A stretch of DNA of 37,644 nucleotides from a candidate division CPR3 bacterium 4484_211 (GTDB lineage: Bacteria; Patescibacteriota; 4484-211): positions 1 to 37,644 of the forward strand of contig MZGJ01000010.1 of assembly GCA_002084955.1 (NCBI GenBank), in the 5' to 3' direction. This document shows positions 13,904 to 22,800 of this stretch, piece after piece. A program made the position numbers and the translations under genes. The notes beneath the pieces were generated by a model. That model was not told the origin of the DNA, did no database searches, and saw only the letters and a list, made by a program, of their open reading frames with translations. Each line of letters starts with the position of its first letter. Positions within the stretch are counted from its first letter, which is position 1.

Positions 13904-15568
13904 ATGAAGTGGAAATTACTGAATAACACAGAGACTGCCAACCTTGCACCCCGGGATTTGGTTGATTTACTGCTTGAAAACCGCGGGATTGCGGCGGCAG
14001 ACCGGGAAAGATTTCTTAATCCGCAACTGGATTTGGAGGATATTTGCAGCCTCTTGCCCGATGAGGAATTGGTTAAAGCGCGTGAACTAATTTATAGGGC
14101 TATTGAACACAACCGGCCGGTTATTATTCATGGTGATTACGATGTTGACGGTCTCTGCGCTTCGGCTGTGCTTTGGGAGGCCATTTACCGCGGATTGGGC
14201 TATCCGCTGGCGCGTCCTTTTATCCCCCACCGAATTAACCACGGTTATGGTTTGTCGGTGCCGTCTTTGGAAGAAGTTGGTAAAATAAGCCGGCAGCTCT
14301 CGTCCCAGCCGCCTTTATTAATTACGGTTGATTGTGGAATTTCGGCGGTTTCGGAAGTGAAGCAGGCTAAAAGAGAGGGCTATGAGGTAATTTTAACCGA
14401 CCACCATGTGCCTGGCAATATCAGGCCTGCGGCCGATGTTATTCTTCACACCAGCAAGCTGTCGGGGACAGGTGTAGCCTGGGTTTTGGCTCATTTTTTG
14501 CTGGAGGATAAACTAGAACAGGAGGCTTATCTAGATCTGGTAGCCTTGGCTACGATTGCCGATTTGGTTCCTTTAATTGGGCCCAATCGCCCTCTGGTTA
14601 AAAGCGGCTTGGCGGCTCTGTCCAGTACTCCCCGAGTGGGTTTGCAGGAGCTTTTTCAAAAAGCCGGTATTAAAGATAAAGTCTTGACTTCCTATCATGT
14701 AGGGTGGATTATTGGTCCGCGGCTTAATGCGGCCGGACGTATTGATCATGCCCTGGAAGGCTTGCGGCTTTTGGCAACACGGGACAGGGTTCAGGCGGGT
14801 AAGCTGGCCGATTTTTTGGAGCGGCGGAACCGCCAGAGACAGCTTCTCACCGATAAGGCTTTTAGACAGGCACTGGAGATGACCGACCGAATTAACCAGC
14901 CGCTCCCAGTTTTGGCGCATCCGCAGTGGCACGAAGGTGTTATTGGCTTGGTGGCGGCAAAGATTATGCAGAGATTCGGCCGGCCGGCAATTGCCATCGC
15001 CAGAGGGGCAGAGATTTCCAAGGGCTCGGCGCGGTCGCCTGATAATTTTAATTTAATAGAGCTTTTTCAGCACTTAAAAAAAACAGTTAAAAGTTTTGGG
15101 GGGCATCCTCGGGCGGCTGGATTTTCCCTTGCCTCGGATAAAATTAGTCTTTTTGCCCAAGAAATCCAGGAAGTGGTGAAGGATAAATTTAACTTAAAGA
15201 GCGCTGAACCCGAGCTTAAAATTGATCTTGGTCTAAATGCGGCCTTTTTGACGCTGGACTTGGTGAGATTACTTGAGAAATTATCTCCGTTTGGAATAGG
15301 TAATCCAAGACCTGTTTTTTCTACGCCAAAACTTAGGGCTTTTGGCGTAAAGAAGGTAGGTGATCGAGGGCAGCATTTAAAGTTGCAGCTTCAAAACGGC
15401 TTAACCGGCCAGCTGTTTTCGGCGATTGGTTTTAATTTGGGAGACTTGGCCTATCAGTTAAATGAGGGGGCGGTGGTGGACGTGGCCTATCAGGTGGAGG
15501 AGGATAACTATTATCAGAAGCCGAGATTGCAGCTAAAGATAAAAGATATTAAAGTATCTACCGCGTAA
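13904..15568 (+). CDS. recJ: Single-stranded-DNA-specific exonuclease RecJ
   Basis: A 5'-3' exonuclease of the DHH superfamily used in recombination and mismatch or base-excision repair. Motif I is HGDYDVDGL (Asp 78, 80, 82), motif III is the DHH at 166-168 in LTDHHVPG, and the DHHA1 domain shows HPQWHEGVIGLVAAKI and the nucleic-acid-binding GGHPRAAGFSL. The C-terminal OB-type region (FSTPKLRAFGVKKVGDRGQHLKLQL) is also present. It is 554 residues, close to the usual length of just under 580. The GAGGGG sequence 8-14 bases before the ATG is one of the few ribosome sites visible in this window. It is probably co-transcribed with the Rel gene that follows. Confidence 0.95.
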   Translation: MKWKLLNNTETANLAPRDLVDLLLENRGIAAADRERFLNPQLDLEDICSLLPDEELVKARELIYRAIEHNRPVIIHGDYDVDGLCASAVLWEAIYRGLGYPLARPFIPHRINHGYGLSVPSLEEVGKISRQLSSQPPLLITVDCGISAVSEVKQAKREGYEVILTDHHVPGNIRPAADVILHTSKLSGTGVAWVLAHFLLEDKLEQEAYLDLVALATIADLVPLIGPNRPLVKSGLAALSSTPRVGLQELFQKAGIKDKVLTSYHVGWIIGPRLNAAGRIDHALEGLRLLATRDRVQAGKLADFLERRNRQRQLLTDKAFRQALEMTDRINQPLPVLAHPQWHEGVIGLVAAKIMQRFGRPAIAIARGAEISKGSARSPDNFNLIELFQHLKKTVKSFGGHPRAAGFSLASDKISLFAQEIQEVVKDKFNLKSAEPELKIDLGLNAAFLTLDLVRLLEKLSPFGIGNPRPVFSTPKLRAFGVKKVGDRGQHLKLQLQNGLTGQLFSAIGFNLGDLAYQLNEGAVVDVAYQVEEDNYYQKPRLQLKIKDIKVSTA

Positions 15569-15648
15569 GTTGCCGAAACGCTTCAGTTATTCAGACCTGG
15601 GTGCTTTGCCCTGCCGAGAGTAGTCTTGCTCCCGGTGGTTTTTCTAAG

Positions 15649-17112
15649 ATGGAAAATTTGATACAAAAAATTCGAGCTTACAATCCGCTTGCGGATGTTA
15701 AACTTATCCGGCGCGCCTACAACTTAGCCTGTGAGGCGCATAAGGGCCAAAAGCGGATTAGTGGAGAACGCCAGATTGAACACCTTCTTGGTACGGCTCA
15801 TCTTTTGGCGGATATAAAGCTGGATGACTGTGCCATTGCCGCCGGTCTCCTGCACGATATTTTGAAAGACACATATTTTAACAGAAGGATTTTGCAGAAG
15901 CAGATTAGGCCGGAGGTTTCTCGGTTGGTTATTTTGGTGTCTCGGCTTAAATCTATTTCCACCCGGGTGATGGCCGGTGTTTATCGGGAAAATTTAAGGC
16001 GGCTTATCTTAACAGTTGCTCAGGATATAAGACCGGTGCTTGTCCGATTGGCGGAAAAAATTCACGATTTGCAGACTCTGGAAGCTTTTGAGCCATCGCG
16101 CCGGATGGAAATTCTTAGTAAGATCTTTGATGTTTATGCCCCGCTGGCGGGACAAATTGGGGCTTACCACTATAAGCGGCTTTTAGAAGACGGTGCTTTT
16201 CGTTATATGCATCCCAAATCCTACCAGAATGTTAAATCGGCGGTGGGCGAATTGTTGTTGAGTGTCGGCGATTGGTTGGATAAATTCCCGTCGGTGGTTT
16301 ACAAAGAGCTGGATAAAAATTCGATCTCGGCGGAAGTTTATGGCCGAACCAAACATCTGTATTCTGTTTATCAAAAATACCTGCAGAAAAGAAAAGCTGG
16401 AGAAAGTGAAACTGAGTTTGTGAAGCGTTGTTGGGATATTATTGCCTTTCGGGTAATAGTAAACAAAGAAAGTGATTGTTATAAAGCCTTGTCTTGTCTG
16501 GAAGCGGTTTGGCCTCGGGGTCCTAAGTTTAAAGATTATATTGCCCATCCTAAGCCCAATGGGTACCGCTCGATTAATACCACGATTATTGGTCCTAACC
16601 AAGTGCCCGTAGAGATCCAGATCCGCACTCGCAAAATGCACGAGTATAACGAGTATGGTCCGGCGGCCCATAGTTTTTATAAAGAATTGGGAAGGGAAAA
16701 GGGTGGACGGATAGCGGCTCCGCCGGAGCGAATACGCTGGTTAAGGAGTTTACTTAAGTGGCACTCTAATTTGCTCCAGAAAGGATCGCCGAATTTCGAA
16801 ATTAACTCTCCCTGGGATCGCGTTTTTGTCTTGACTCCTAAGGGCGATGTGTTTGATCTGCCTCTTGGGGCGACGCCGGTGGATTTTGCCTACCGGGTGC
16901 ACAGCAGGCTGGGTAACAGCTGTCGCGGGGCTCTGGTGGAAGGTAAGATTGTGCCCCTGAGTTATCAACTAAAGAGCGGTCAGGTTTGTAAAATTCTTGC
17001 AGATAAAAAGAAAAGCACTCCCTCTTTAGACTGGTTGAAATTTGTGAAGACCAGATACGCTCGGCAGAAAATTCGTCGGGCGCTGGGCCTGACGGTTCGC
17101 AGAGGGGCCTAG
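15649..17112 (+). CDS. RelA/SpoT-type (p)ppGpp synthetase/hydrolase without ACT domain
   Basis: Stringent-response enzyme. The N-terminal HD hydrolase domain has H31, H45 and the HD pair at 69-70 (GLLHDILKDT), then RLAEKIHDLQTLE. The synthetase domain has GRTKHLYSVYQKY, DIIAFRVIV, FKDYIAHPKPNGYRSINTT and VEIQIRT, followed by EYGPAAHS. In the synthetase motif the usual GYxSLHTT reads GYRSINTT, so the conserved His is Asn. A TGS domain follows (RVFVLTPKGDVFDLPLGATPVDFAYRVHS). The protein stops after TGS, without the helical, zinc-finger and ACT regulatory domains of long Rel proteins (487 versus about 730 residues). I use the ATG at 15649 because the upstream track extension has no support. Its stop codon overlaps the convergent next gene within a CTAG. 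Confidence 0.9.
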   Translation: MENLIQKIRAYNPLADVKLIRRAYNLACEAHKGQKRISGERQIEHLLGTAHLLADIKLDDCAIAAGLLHDILKDTYFNRRILQKQIRPEVSRLVILVSRLKSISTRVMAGVYRENLRRLILTVAQDIRPVLVRLAEKIHDLQTLEAFEPSRRMEILSKIFDVYAPLAGQIGAYHYKRLLEDGAFRYMHPKSYQNVKSAVGELLLSVGDWLDKFPSVVYKELDKNSISAEVYGRTKHLYSVYQKYLQKRKAGESETEFVKRCWDIIAFRVIVNKESDCYKALSCLEAVWPRGPKFKDYIAHPKPNGYRSINTTIIGPNQVPVEIQIRTRKMHEYNEYGPAAHSFYKELGREKGGRIAAPPERIRWLRSLLKWHSNLLQKGSPNFEINSPWDRVFVLTPKGDVFDLPLGATPVDFAYRVHSRLGNSCRGALVEGKIVPLSYQLKSGQVCKILADKKKSTPSLDWLKFVKTRYARQKIRRALGLTVRRGA

Positions 17113-18479
17113 AGAGAGTCAAGAATCTGTTGCGTTTTGGCGGCTGCTTCGTTTAGATAGTCTTGTATTTTCGCTCCCCTGTTTACTTTATTAATCATTT
17201 CTTGAAGAATTTTTACTATTCGGTCATTGAGGAGCTCATCGTGAGTAGCGTCCGCCATGTTCCATGAGGTATAGGTGGGCGCTTGGATAATATAGGCCGA
17301 TAGATATTGATTGTTGGCTAATTCTTCGGCCATGTCTCTTCGCGGGTAGGGTTCGCCAAAAGGCCGGCCGGGAGTATTCTGGGCCAGCCTAAACATTTCA
17401 GCTAGGTTTTCCTTTTGGCTGAGAAATGATAAAAATTCCCAGGCTTCTTTTTGGTACGGACTGTGTTTGGGGACCGTCTCTACCCAAAAGGTTCCCCAGT
17501 TAACGGTCGGTGTTTCCGGATCATCAATGGCCAGCTGAGGAACGGGAGCGATCCCCAGAGGCAGGTTGGGGTTTTTGCCAAAAATATCCAAGACTCGAAA
17601 TGATGGGGCAAAGAAGAAGGCCAATTTGCCTTCGGCAAAGGCATCAAGGGCGCAATCCCAGGAATCGTTCCATGATTTTCTGGATGTAGAAAAGATCTTG
17701 TAGAAATTAAGTACTTCCACACCGAGGTTTTCGCCTAGGGCCGAGAGGGACTTGTGGAAGGAGACCCGATGGTTTTTGTCTTCAAAATCTATTTGTCTTT
17801 GGGCCAGGAGCAGTCCTAAAATGTCGGAAAAATGCTCAATCCCCCGAGCGTATCCCAGAGTTGTTCCGGCCTGGGTAATATTCTCTGCGGCGTCTTTCTT
17901 GGTTAGCTTGGCTGAAACTTCTTTAAACTCATCCCAGGTTCTGGGAAGTTGAGTTATGCCGGCTTCAGAAAGCAGGGTTTTGTTGTACATCATGGCCAGA
18001 CCGTCAATTTCTAGAGGGATGGCGTAGTACTTGCCATCGGCATAAAGTGTGTCTTTGGTCACCGGGTAAAAGGTTTGCTCGTAAACCTCGGGAGACATAA
18101 TTTCGTTGGGGACAGCCGAAAGATATTTTCTTAGATAAGGCACCCAGGTATTGTGGACGCGGATAATATCCGGAGTCAGCTCCGTAGCCAGGCGCGCCCT
18201 TACGGTTTCAAAGTAATTAACTGGTTCTCGTTGCTGGAAATCAATGTGAACGCCTGGATGGAGTGATTGGTATTTATCAATTAGGGGCTGGATGTTGGCG
18301 GCATTTTCCCACAGGCTCCAGTAGGTAAGGGTGATTTCTTTTGGTGTGGTGTCGTTTTCGCACTGCCCCCCCAGCAGGGGAAGCCAAGAGGGAAGGCAGA
18401 TAATTTTGTTCATTACCAGAATGAAGAAAACAGCCAGGATCAAAAGAACCAAGGCGGCAATAACTAGGGGGCGTTTCAT
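17109..18479 (-). CDS. Extracellular solute-binding protein, family 1 (sugar ABC transporter type)
   Basis: Substrate-binding component of an ABC importer, 456 residues. An N-terminal hydrophobic anchor (about residues 4-24, LVIAALVLLILAVFFILVM) is followed by ITLTYWSLWENAANIQPLIDKYQSLHPGVHIDFQQ, the typical first strand-helix of family 1 binding proteins. Other hallmarks are ADGKYYAIPLEIDGLAMMYNKTLLSEAGI, TWDEF, AFAEGKLAFFF and KEAWEFLSFLSQKE. It has no clear lipobox, so it is probably held by the uncleaved anchor. No permease or ATPase genes are adjacent. The true start is the ATG at 18479, six bases after an extended -10 box, not the track's 18515. It is convergent with the Rel gene. Confidence 0.88.
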   Translation of the reverse strand: MKRPLVIAALVLLILAVFFILVMNKIICLPSWLPLLGGQCENDTTPKEITLTYWSLWENAANIQPLIDKYQSLHPGVHIDFQQREPVNYFETVRARLATELTPDIIRVHNTWVPYLRKYLSAVPNEIMSPEVYEQTFYPVTKDTLYADGKYYAIPLEIDGLAMMYNKTLLSEAGITQLPRTWDEFKEVSAKLTKKDAAENITQAGTTLGYARGIEHFSDILGLLLAQRQIDFEDKNHRVSFHKSLSALGENLGVEVLNFYKIFSTSRKSWNDSWDCALDAFAEGKLAFFFAPSFRVLDIFGKNPNLPLGIAPVPQLAIDDPETPTVNWGTFWVETVPKHSPYQKEAWEFLSFLSQKENLAEMFRLAQNTPGRPFGEPYPRRDMAEELANNQYLSAYIIQAPTYTSWNMADATHDELLNDRIVKILQEMINKVNRGAKIQDYLNEAAAKTQQILDSL

Positions 18480-18485
18480 GCAAAC

Positions 18486-18515
18486 AGTGTAGCACAGTTT
18501 TTGAAAAAGAATCAA
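18486..18515 (-). promoter_or_regulatory. Promoter of the solute-binding protein gene
   Basis: Minus strand: -35 TTGATT (18510-18515), 18-bp spacer, extended -10 TGC-TACACT (18486-18494), then six bases to the ATG, giving a leaderless layout. It overlaps the divergent promoter at 18501-18528. Confidence 0.65.
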
Positions 18516-18528
18516 GTTCTGGTAATAT
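18501..18528 (+). promoter_or_regulatory. Promoter of the WecA-like gene
   Basis: Plus strand: TTGAAA (18501-18506), 16-bp spacer, extended -10 TGG-TAATAT (18520-18528). It predicts transcription from about 18535, downstream of the track's TTG start. It interleaves with the opposite-strand promoter, so the two may compete. Confidence 0.65.
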
Positions 18529-18548
18529 TGGGGTGTTCCCTCTTTTTT

Positions 18549-19649
18549 ATGCCAATTCAGCAGTTGATAAGTTTAATGACCCAAATCGCCTTGCCTTTAT
18601 TTTTTGCTTTTTTTTCAGGTTGGTTGTTTACGAAGGGGGTTATTAAGCTGGCGCCGCATTTTCAGCTGATGGATGATCCTCGCCGCAAGCACCCGGCGAT
18701 TCTTCATCGCCGTCCGGTGGCGCGCGGCGGCGGTCTTCCTCTTTTTTTGTCTTTTTTCTTGACCACCTTTTTGTTTCTGCCCAGAAGTGCCTATTTGCTG
18801 GCCATCTGGGCAGGTAGTTTTATTAATGTTTTGGTGGGGACTATAGATGACAGGGTGGATTTGTCGCCAAAAATAAGGCTTTTTGTTACTCTGCCTCTGG
18901 CAACCCTGCCGGTGATTCTGGCCGGAATTAATATGACGGTTTCCAATCCTTTGGGTAACGGCATAATTTCTTTTCGGTGGATTCCTCTTAACTTATCTTT
19001 TTTGCCGGCCACGGTTTACCTGCCTGAGGCCTTGCTTTTAATGTTTTGGATTATCTGGATGTGTAATGTTGTTAATTGGACGAAGGGGGCGAGTCAACTG
19101 CCGGGCATTGCCGTGGTGGCTTTTCTTGCCTTGGGAGGGGTGAGTTTAAAGTATCAGGCGGGAAACCCCCATCAGATAGAAACGGCTCAGCTCAGCCTAA
19201 TTTTGGCCGCTGGTTCACTGGCTTTTCTTCCTTTTAATTTTCCTCCCGAAAGAATCTTTCCCGGATTTGGGGGGTCTACCTTTATCGGCTTTAATTTGGC
19301 CGTTCTATCTGTTCTCTCCGGCGGCAAGCTGGCCGCCGCTCTGCTGGTTTTGGGCATCCCGGTTGTTGACATGTTTCTGTCTTTTGCGCGCCGAATAAGA
19401 GAAGGCAAGAATCCTTTGTATGGCGACCGGGGACATCTGTACCATCTTTTTTTGGATTTGGGTCTCACCAAAAAACAGGTAATTGTTGTTTATTGGTTGA
19501 TAACCTTGGGGCTGGGTTTTTTTGCTCTCGGCTTGGAGCGGGAAAAGAAACTTTTTGCCATTGTTTTTGTTTTTCTATTGACGAGTATGATTTTCTTAAC
19601 CGCCCGGTGGCTGGTGGGGAGACTGCCTAGGAAGACAACTCAAACTTAA
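18549..19649 (+). CDS. WecA/MraY-type undecaprenyl-phosphate sugar-1-phosphate transferase
   Basis: Polytopic membrane enzyme of glycosyltransferase family 4, transferring a sugar-1-phosphate to a lipid carrier to start cell-surface polymer synthesis. Visible are HRRPVARGGG on the first cytoplasmic loop, the Mg-binding DDRVD (D100, D101, D104 in VGTIDDRVDLSPKIRL), the NxxN loop NVVNWTKGASQLPG, and the C-terminal GDRGHLYHLFLDLGL, the histidine-loop signature. The usual Asp after NxxNxx (NAxNxxDG) is Lys179 here. Start taken at the ATG at 18549 (366 residues), because the track start lies in the promoter. WecA-like is more likely than MraY, since no peptidoglycan genes are adjacent. The last 23 bases overlap the convergent next gene. 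Confidence 0.85.
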   Translation: MPIQQLISLMTQIALPLFFAFFSGWLFTKGVIKLAPHFQLMDDPRRKHPAILHRRPVARGGGLPLFLSFFLTTFLFLPRSAYLLAIWAGSFINVLVGTIDDRVDLSPKIRLFVTLPLATLPVILAGINMTVSNPLGNGIISFRWIPLNLSFLPATVYLPEALLLMFWIIWMCNVVNWTKGASQLPGIAVVAFLALGGVSLKYQAGNPHQIETAQLSLILAAGSLAFLPFNFPPERIFPGFGGSTFIGFNLAVLSVLSGGKLAAALLVLGIPVVDMFLSFARRIREGKNPLYGDRGHLYHLFLDLGLTKKQVIVVYWLITLGLGFFALGLEREKKLFAIVFVFLLTSMIFLTARWLVGRLPRKTTQT

Positions 19650-20421
19650 GTTTAATAAGGAAGGATTGAGATGAGGTGTTTAGTGCTTGGTAGGTGTCTT
19701 GGCCTCTGATAACCGCCGTGAGGTAAGCTTTTTCTTGGGGAGCCAAGACGACCGTCTTGGTTGACCACGAACTGACTTTTGCTCCGGTGGAGGAGATCGG
19801 TTCGGGGTAAATTCGCTCTTTGGCCGGGTGCCGGTTTCTAAGGGGTGCGGTGATGAGATTTCCGTTAACTTGTGTTAGTAGATCCACCATTTCTTCGCCG
19901 ATGAGAACAGAGGCGGCGCCTTTAAATATTTCCTTGTTGTCTACTTCCAGTAAGGTATCCCCTTCTTTTTTATCATCAAGCAGGCTGGAAAAATAGGGAC
20001 TGCCCTCTGGGTGAAGGACGAAAGCGGCCAGAGTAAAAGGTCCCGCCTTTGGAGGGTCAATAAGCCTTACGCGCAGGCGAACGGTTTTGCTGCCCAGGTT
20101 GGTGATGCGGTAGAGACGATTGTAAATTGCCACTTGGCCGGGGAAACTGGTTAAATACAGGTTGTCGCTTATTTTACCTTCTTCTCCGTATTGGAGATTA
20201 AATGACGCGTATCGATCAAAATCCGTTTGGTTGGGGGATACTTCAATCTGGGCGGCTTCCAACTGCAGGCCGGCCACGGCACCCAGATCTTGTTTGGGTG
20301 GTGAAATGACCAGAAGTTCACCACCAAAGGCGGGAATGATCACCAGCGCAAGGAGGATAATTACCAGGCCAATATTTATGATATGAGAAAAGAAAAATCG
20401 GTTCATAGGATTTAAGCCCAT
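19627..20421 (-). CDS. Membrane-anchored extracellular protein of unknown function
   Basis: About 264 residues. A short cytoplasmic N-terminus and one membrane segment (about residues 15-32, INIGLVIILLALVIIPAF) precede a beta-rich outside domain. FNLQYGEEGKISDNLYLTSFPGQVAIYNRLYRITNLGSKTVRLRVRLI and the later TKTVVLAPQEKAYLTAVIRG resemble immunoglobulin-like strands. I recognise no named family. It overlaps the stop of the upstream membrane-protein gene by 10 bases with the ATG at 20421, or starts 5 bases after it with the ATG at 20406 (MNRFFFSH). Either way the two genes are translationally coupled and probably act together. Confidence 0.7.
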   Translation of the reverse strand: MGLNPMNRFFFSHIINIGLVIILLALVIIPAFGGELLVISPPKQDLGAVAGLQLEAAQIEVSPNQTDFDRYASFNLQYGEEGKISDNLYLTSFPGQVAIYNRLYRITNLGSKTVRLRVRLIDPPKAGPFTLAAFVLHPEGSPYFSSLLDDKKEGDTLLEVDNKEIFKGAASVLIGEEMVDLLTQVNGNLITAPLRNRHPAKERIYPEPISSTGAKVSSWSTKTVVLAPQEKAYLTAVIRGQDTYQALNTSSQSFLIKLKFELSS

Positions 20422-20936
20422 TCTACCTCCCTCTCTAAATCGGCGATAAAGGACCAGGTGAGAATGGCGCCGACAAAGAGACTAAGGGCAAACATCCACC
20501 AATAGTGATAGCCGAAAAAAGCCTGGACCCCGGTGAGGATGATAAGCACCCAAAGATAGGACAGCCAAATGATTCCCTGATTGGAAATGTTGGGCGTGGT
20601 GTCTATTAGGTTGGTTAAATCTAAATCCAAGAGCTGGAGAGTTAATTGGGGGGTAATGTGAGTATCGTGCAGAAAGTGAGCTTTGATTAAAATCCATAAA
20701 AATCCTAAGGAAACAGCGGCAAGAACAAAAAAATTAGACCAGGAAGAGACGGTAACGAAGTTAGACATAGAGCTAAAGGTGATCGTGGGAAATAATGATT
20801 GGGTGGAGATAGTCCAGGGTATGCTCAAGATGGTAACTGTTAAAACAATTCCTGCAAATTTGGCAGTAACAACAAGCAGGGCCGGGATTATGGACTCCTT
20901 GATGAGCTTAAGAAGAATTTTAGAGAGCATCTGCAA
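20412..20936 (-). CDS. Four-helix membrane protein of unknown function
   Basis: About 174 residues with four predicted membrane helices: residues about 18-40 (PALLVVTAKFAGIVLTVTIL), 68-86 (FFVLAAVSLGFLWILI), 122-140 (IIWLSYLWVLIILTGVQAFF) and 143-162 (YHYWWMFALSLFVGAILTW). It ends in a charged cytoplasmic-type tail, ADLEREVEWA. The track start is a TTG; the ATG at 20930 is equally possible. A well-formed sigma-70 promoter lies 60 bases upstream. It is followed without a gap by the anchored extracellular protein, so the pair may form a membrane complex. No enzymatic motif is visible. Confidence 0.7.
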   Translation of the reverse strand: MQMLSKILLKLIKESIIPALLVVTAKFAGIVLTVTILSIPWTISTQSLFPTITFSSMSNFVTVSSWSNFFVLAAVSLGFLWILIKAHFLHDTHITPQLTLQLLDLDLTNLIDTTPNISNQGIIWLSYLWVLIILTGVQAFFGYHYWWMFALSLFVGAILTWSFIADLEREVEWA

Positions 20937-20996
20937 GGAACAAAAAGCGCCTAAAGTCTGCGTTTTCTGTCGTCTGGGTTATAAGCTGTTACTGTC

Positions 20997-21026
20997 AGTA
21001 TAACGGTGCTCCTTTGCTCCTGTCAA
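20997..21026 (-). promoter_or_regulatory. Promoter of the two-gene membrane-protein operon
   Basis: Minus strand: -35 TTGACA (21021-21026), 18-bp spacer, -10 TATACT (20997-21002). Unlike the leaderless group, it leaves a leader of about 55 nt. Confidence 0.6.
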
Positions 21027-21059
21027 TAGCAATATGTGCGGCGGGGGAGTTGCTGGCGG

Positions 21060-22793
21060 CTATGGGAAGGTGTTTTTGGTGTTGATGATGTTTTTCTTTT
21101 CCGCCCACCCTCTTCTGGCGGTGGCCACGCCGTACTTGATCAGGTTAAGGCTGTTAATTTCGTGGGCGTCGGTGTTGATGGCCAGTTTAACCCCTGCCTT
21201 TATTGCCTGTTTAATGAGCATATCGGGCAGATCCAAACGGTTGTAAAAAGAATTGATCTCCAAAAACTTATCCCCTTTAATGCAGGCGGTGAAAACCTTG
21301 TCCCAGTTTAATTCATAACCCTTGCGTTGATTAAGCAGCCGGCCGGTGGGATGGGCCAGACCGTGGATATAAGGATTGTTTAGGGCGGCTAAAACTCTCT
21401 CGGTCATTTGTTCCTTGGGTTGATTTAGGCTGGAGTGGACACCGGCAATAGCTATATCTAAAAGTTTAAGGTTGTTGTCGTCTAGGGCTAGTGTTTTATT
21501 GGCCAGAACATCCACCTCAATCATATTTAAAAGCTTAATTTGGGGGAATTTCTTTTGTACTCGGTTTATCTCTTTTTGTTTGGCGAGAATAAGATGCCGG
21601 ATTTGGTCTTGATTATGTCTGGATACGGAGGGGGAATGGTTGCCGATGGCAATGTAGTGGTAGCCCAATTCAATCCCTTTTTGAGCTATTTCCTCTATGG
21701 AAGATTGGCCGGCGTCGTGTGATTCTTCCAGGTCAAAATTGCAGTGGACATGAAGATCTCCTTTAATGTCAGATGTTTTAACCAGTTGCGGCAGTTTTTT
21801 TTCCTGTGCGGCTTCAATTTCACCGGTGTCTTCGCGCAGTTCCGGCGGTATCCAGTCCAATCCCAGATAAGAATAGAATTCTTCCTCGGTGGCAAATTTT
21901 ATCAGGCGGCCCCTCTTGCCGCCTTTTCTGATGCCGTATTCCGAAAGAGAAAGGTTCTTCGTTCGGGCTAATTCTCTAAGATGGATATTATGTCTTTTAG
22001 AGCCTGTGTAGTGTTGGAGTAAGGCGCCGTAACCCGCGGCGTCTTGAACTCGCAGATCCACACGGGTGCCGTTTGACAGCCGGAGGGATGCTTCTACTTT
22101 TCCCTGGTTGATAATTTCCTGAGTATCGGGAAATTTTAAAAATTTATCAATTATCTGAGCCGGGTTGCTTGATGCCACTGCCAGGTCAATATCGCCGATG
22201 GTGGAAGCCATCCGCCGCAGCGAGCCCAGCGGGTCCACTCTTATAATTGAAGGAAGCGGGGCAAGGAAGGAGATGATTTTTTGAGCCGTATAGTCGGCGA
22301 CGGGTAGAAGCATGCGGGCGGGTGTTTTTGTAAGGAAGCTTTTTAGAGAGTGGAGTATTTTTTCTTGTGAAGTTTTACCAAAGCCTTCCAGCCGGGCGAC
22401 CCGATTTTGCTGGCAGGCTTTTTTTAGATCGTTAACAGATTTGACATTGAGAGCTTTTGCCAGTTTGTAGGCACTTTTGGGGCCTAATCCGGGTATTTGA
22501 AGAAGCGGAAACATGCCCGGGGGCAGTCCCTTTTTGACTTGTGTAAAGTGTTTTACCTTGCCGGTTCGAAAGAGTTCATCCAGGTGCTGGCTTATATTGC
22601 CGCCAATTCCTGGCAATTCCTGCAATTTGCCCTGTTCCCATAAGTCTTTAATTAAAGTGCCGGCCTGTTCTATTACCTCGGCGGCGGCATGATAAGCACG
22701 GGCTTGAAAGTAGGAATTGCCTTTAACTTCGTAGGCCGCAGCCACCTCGCGCAGAATTTGGGCCACTTCCTTGTTGGAAAAGCTTCCAGCCAT
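21060..22793 (-). CDS. polX: DNA polymerase X family protein with PHP domain (PolX)
   Basis: Repair polymerase with an attached PHP phosphoesterase/exonuclease. The N-terminal helix-hairpin-helix region (KEVAQILREVAAAYEVKGNSYFQARAY, then LPGIGGNISQHLDELFRTGK and IPGLGPKSAYKLAK) is followed by the X-family palm with GSLRRMASTIGDIDLAVAS, where GDID holds two catalytic Asp and VDLRVQD the third. The C-terminal PHP domain has DLHVHCNFDLEESHDAGQSSIEEIAQKGIELGYHYIAIGNHSPS and later INTDAHE, likely metal ligands. It is full length for bacterial PolX (577 residues). The start is the ATG at 22793, because the track's ATG at 22802 lies within the -10 box. Likely role: gap-filling in base-excision or end-joining repair. 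Confidence 0.93.
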   Translation of the reverse strand: MAGSFSNKEVAQILREVAAAYEVKGNSYFQARAYHAAAEVIEQAGTLIKDLWEQGKLQELPGIGGNISQHLDELFRTGKVKHFTQVKKGLPPGMFPLLQIPGLGPKSAYKLAKALNVKSVNDLKKACQQNRVARLEGFGKTSQEKILHSLKSFLTKTPARMLLPVADYTAQKIISFLAPLPSIIRVDPLGSLRRMASTIGDIDLAVASSNPAQIIDKFLKFPDTQEIINQGKVEASLRLSNGTRVDLRVQDAAGYGALLQHYTGSKRHNIHLRELARTKNLSLSEYGIRKGGKRGRLIKFATEEEFYSYLGLDWIPPELREDTGEIEAAQEKKLPQLVKTSDIKGDLHVHCNFDLEESHDAGQSSIEEIAQKGIELGYHYIAIGNHSPSVSRHNQDQIRHLILAKQKEINRVQKKFPQIKLLNMIEVDVLANKTLALDDNNLKLLDIAIAGVHSSLNQPKEQMTERVLAALNNPYIHGLAHPTGRLLNQRKGYELNWDKVFTACIKGDKFLEINSFYNRLDLPDMLIKQAIKAGVKLAINTDAHEINSLNLIKYGVATARRGWAEKKNIINTKNTFP

Positions 22794-22800
22794 TACTCCC

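Noticed and set aside
17109-17112. Overlapping convergent stops as a special signal
   Set aside because: The rel and binding-protein stops share a palindromic CTAG. This is compact packing and has no further structure around it.
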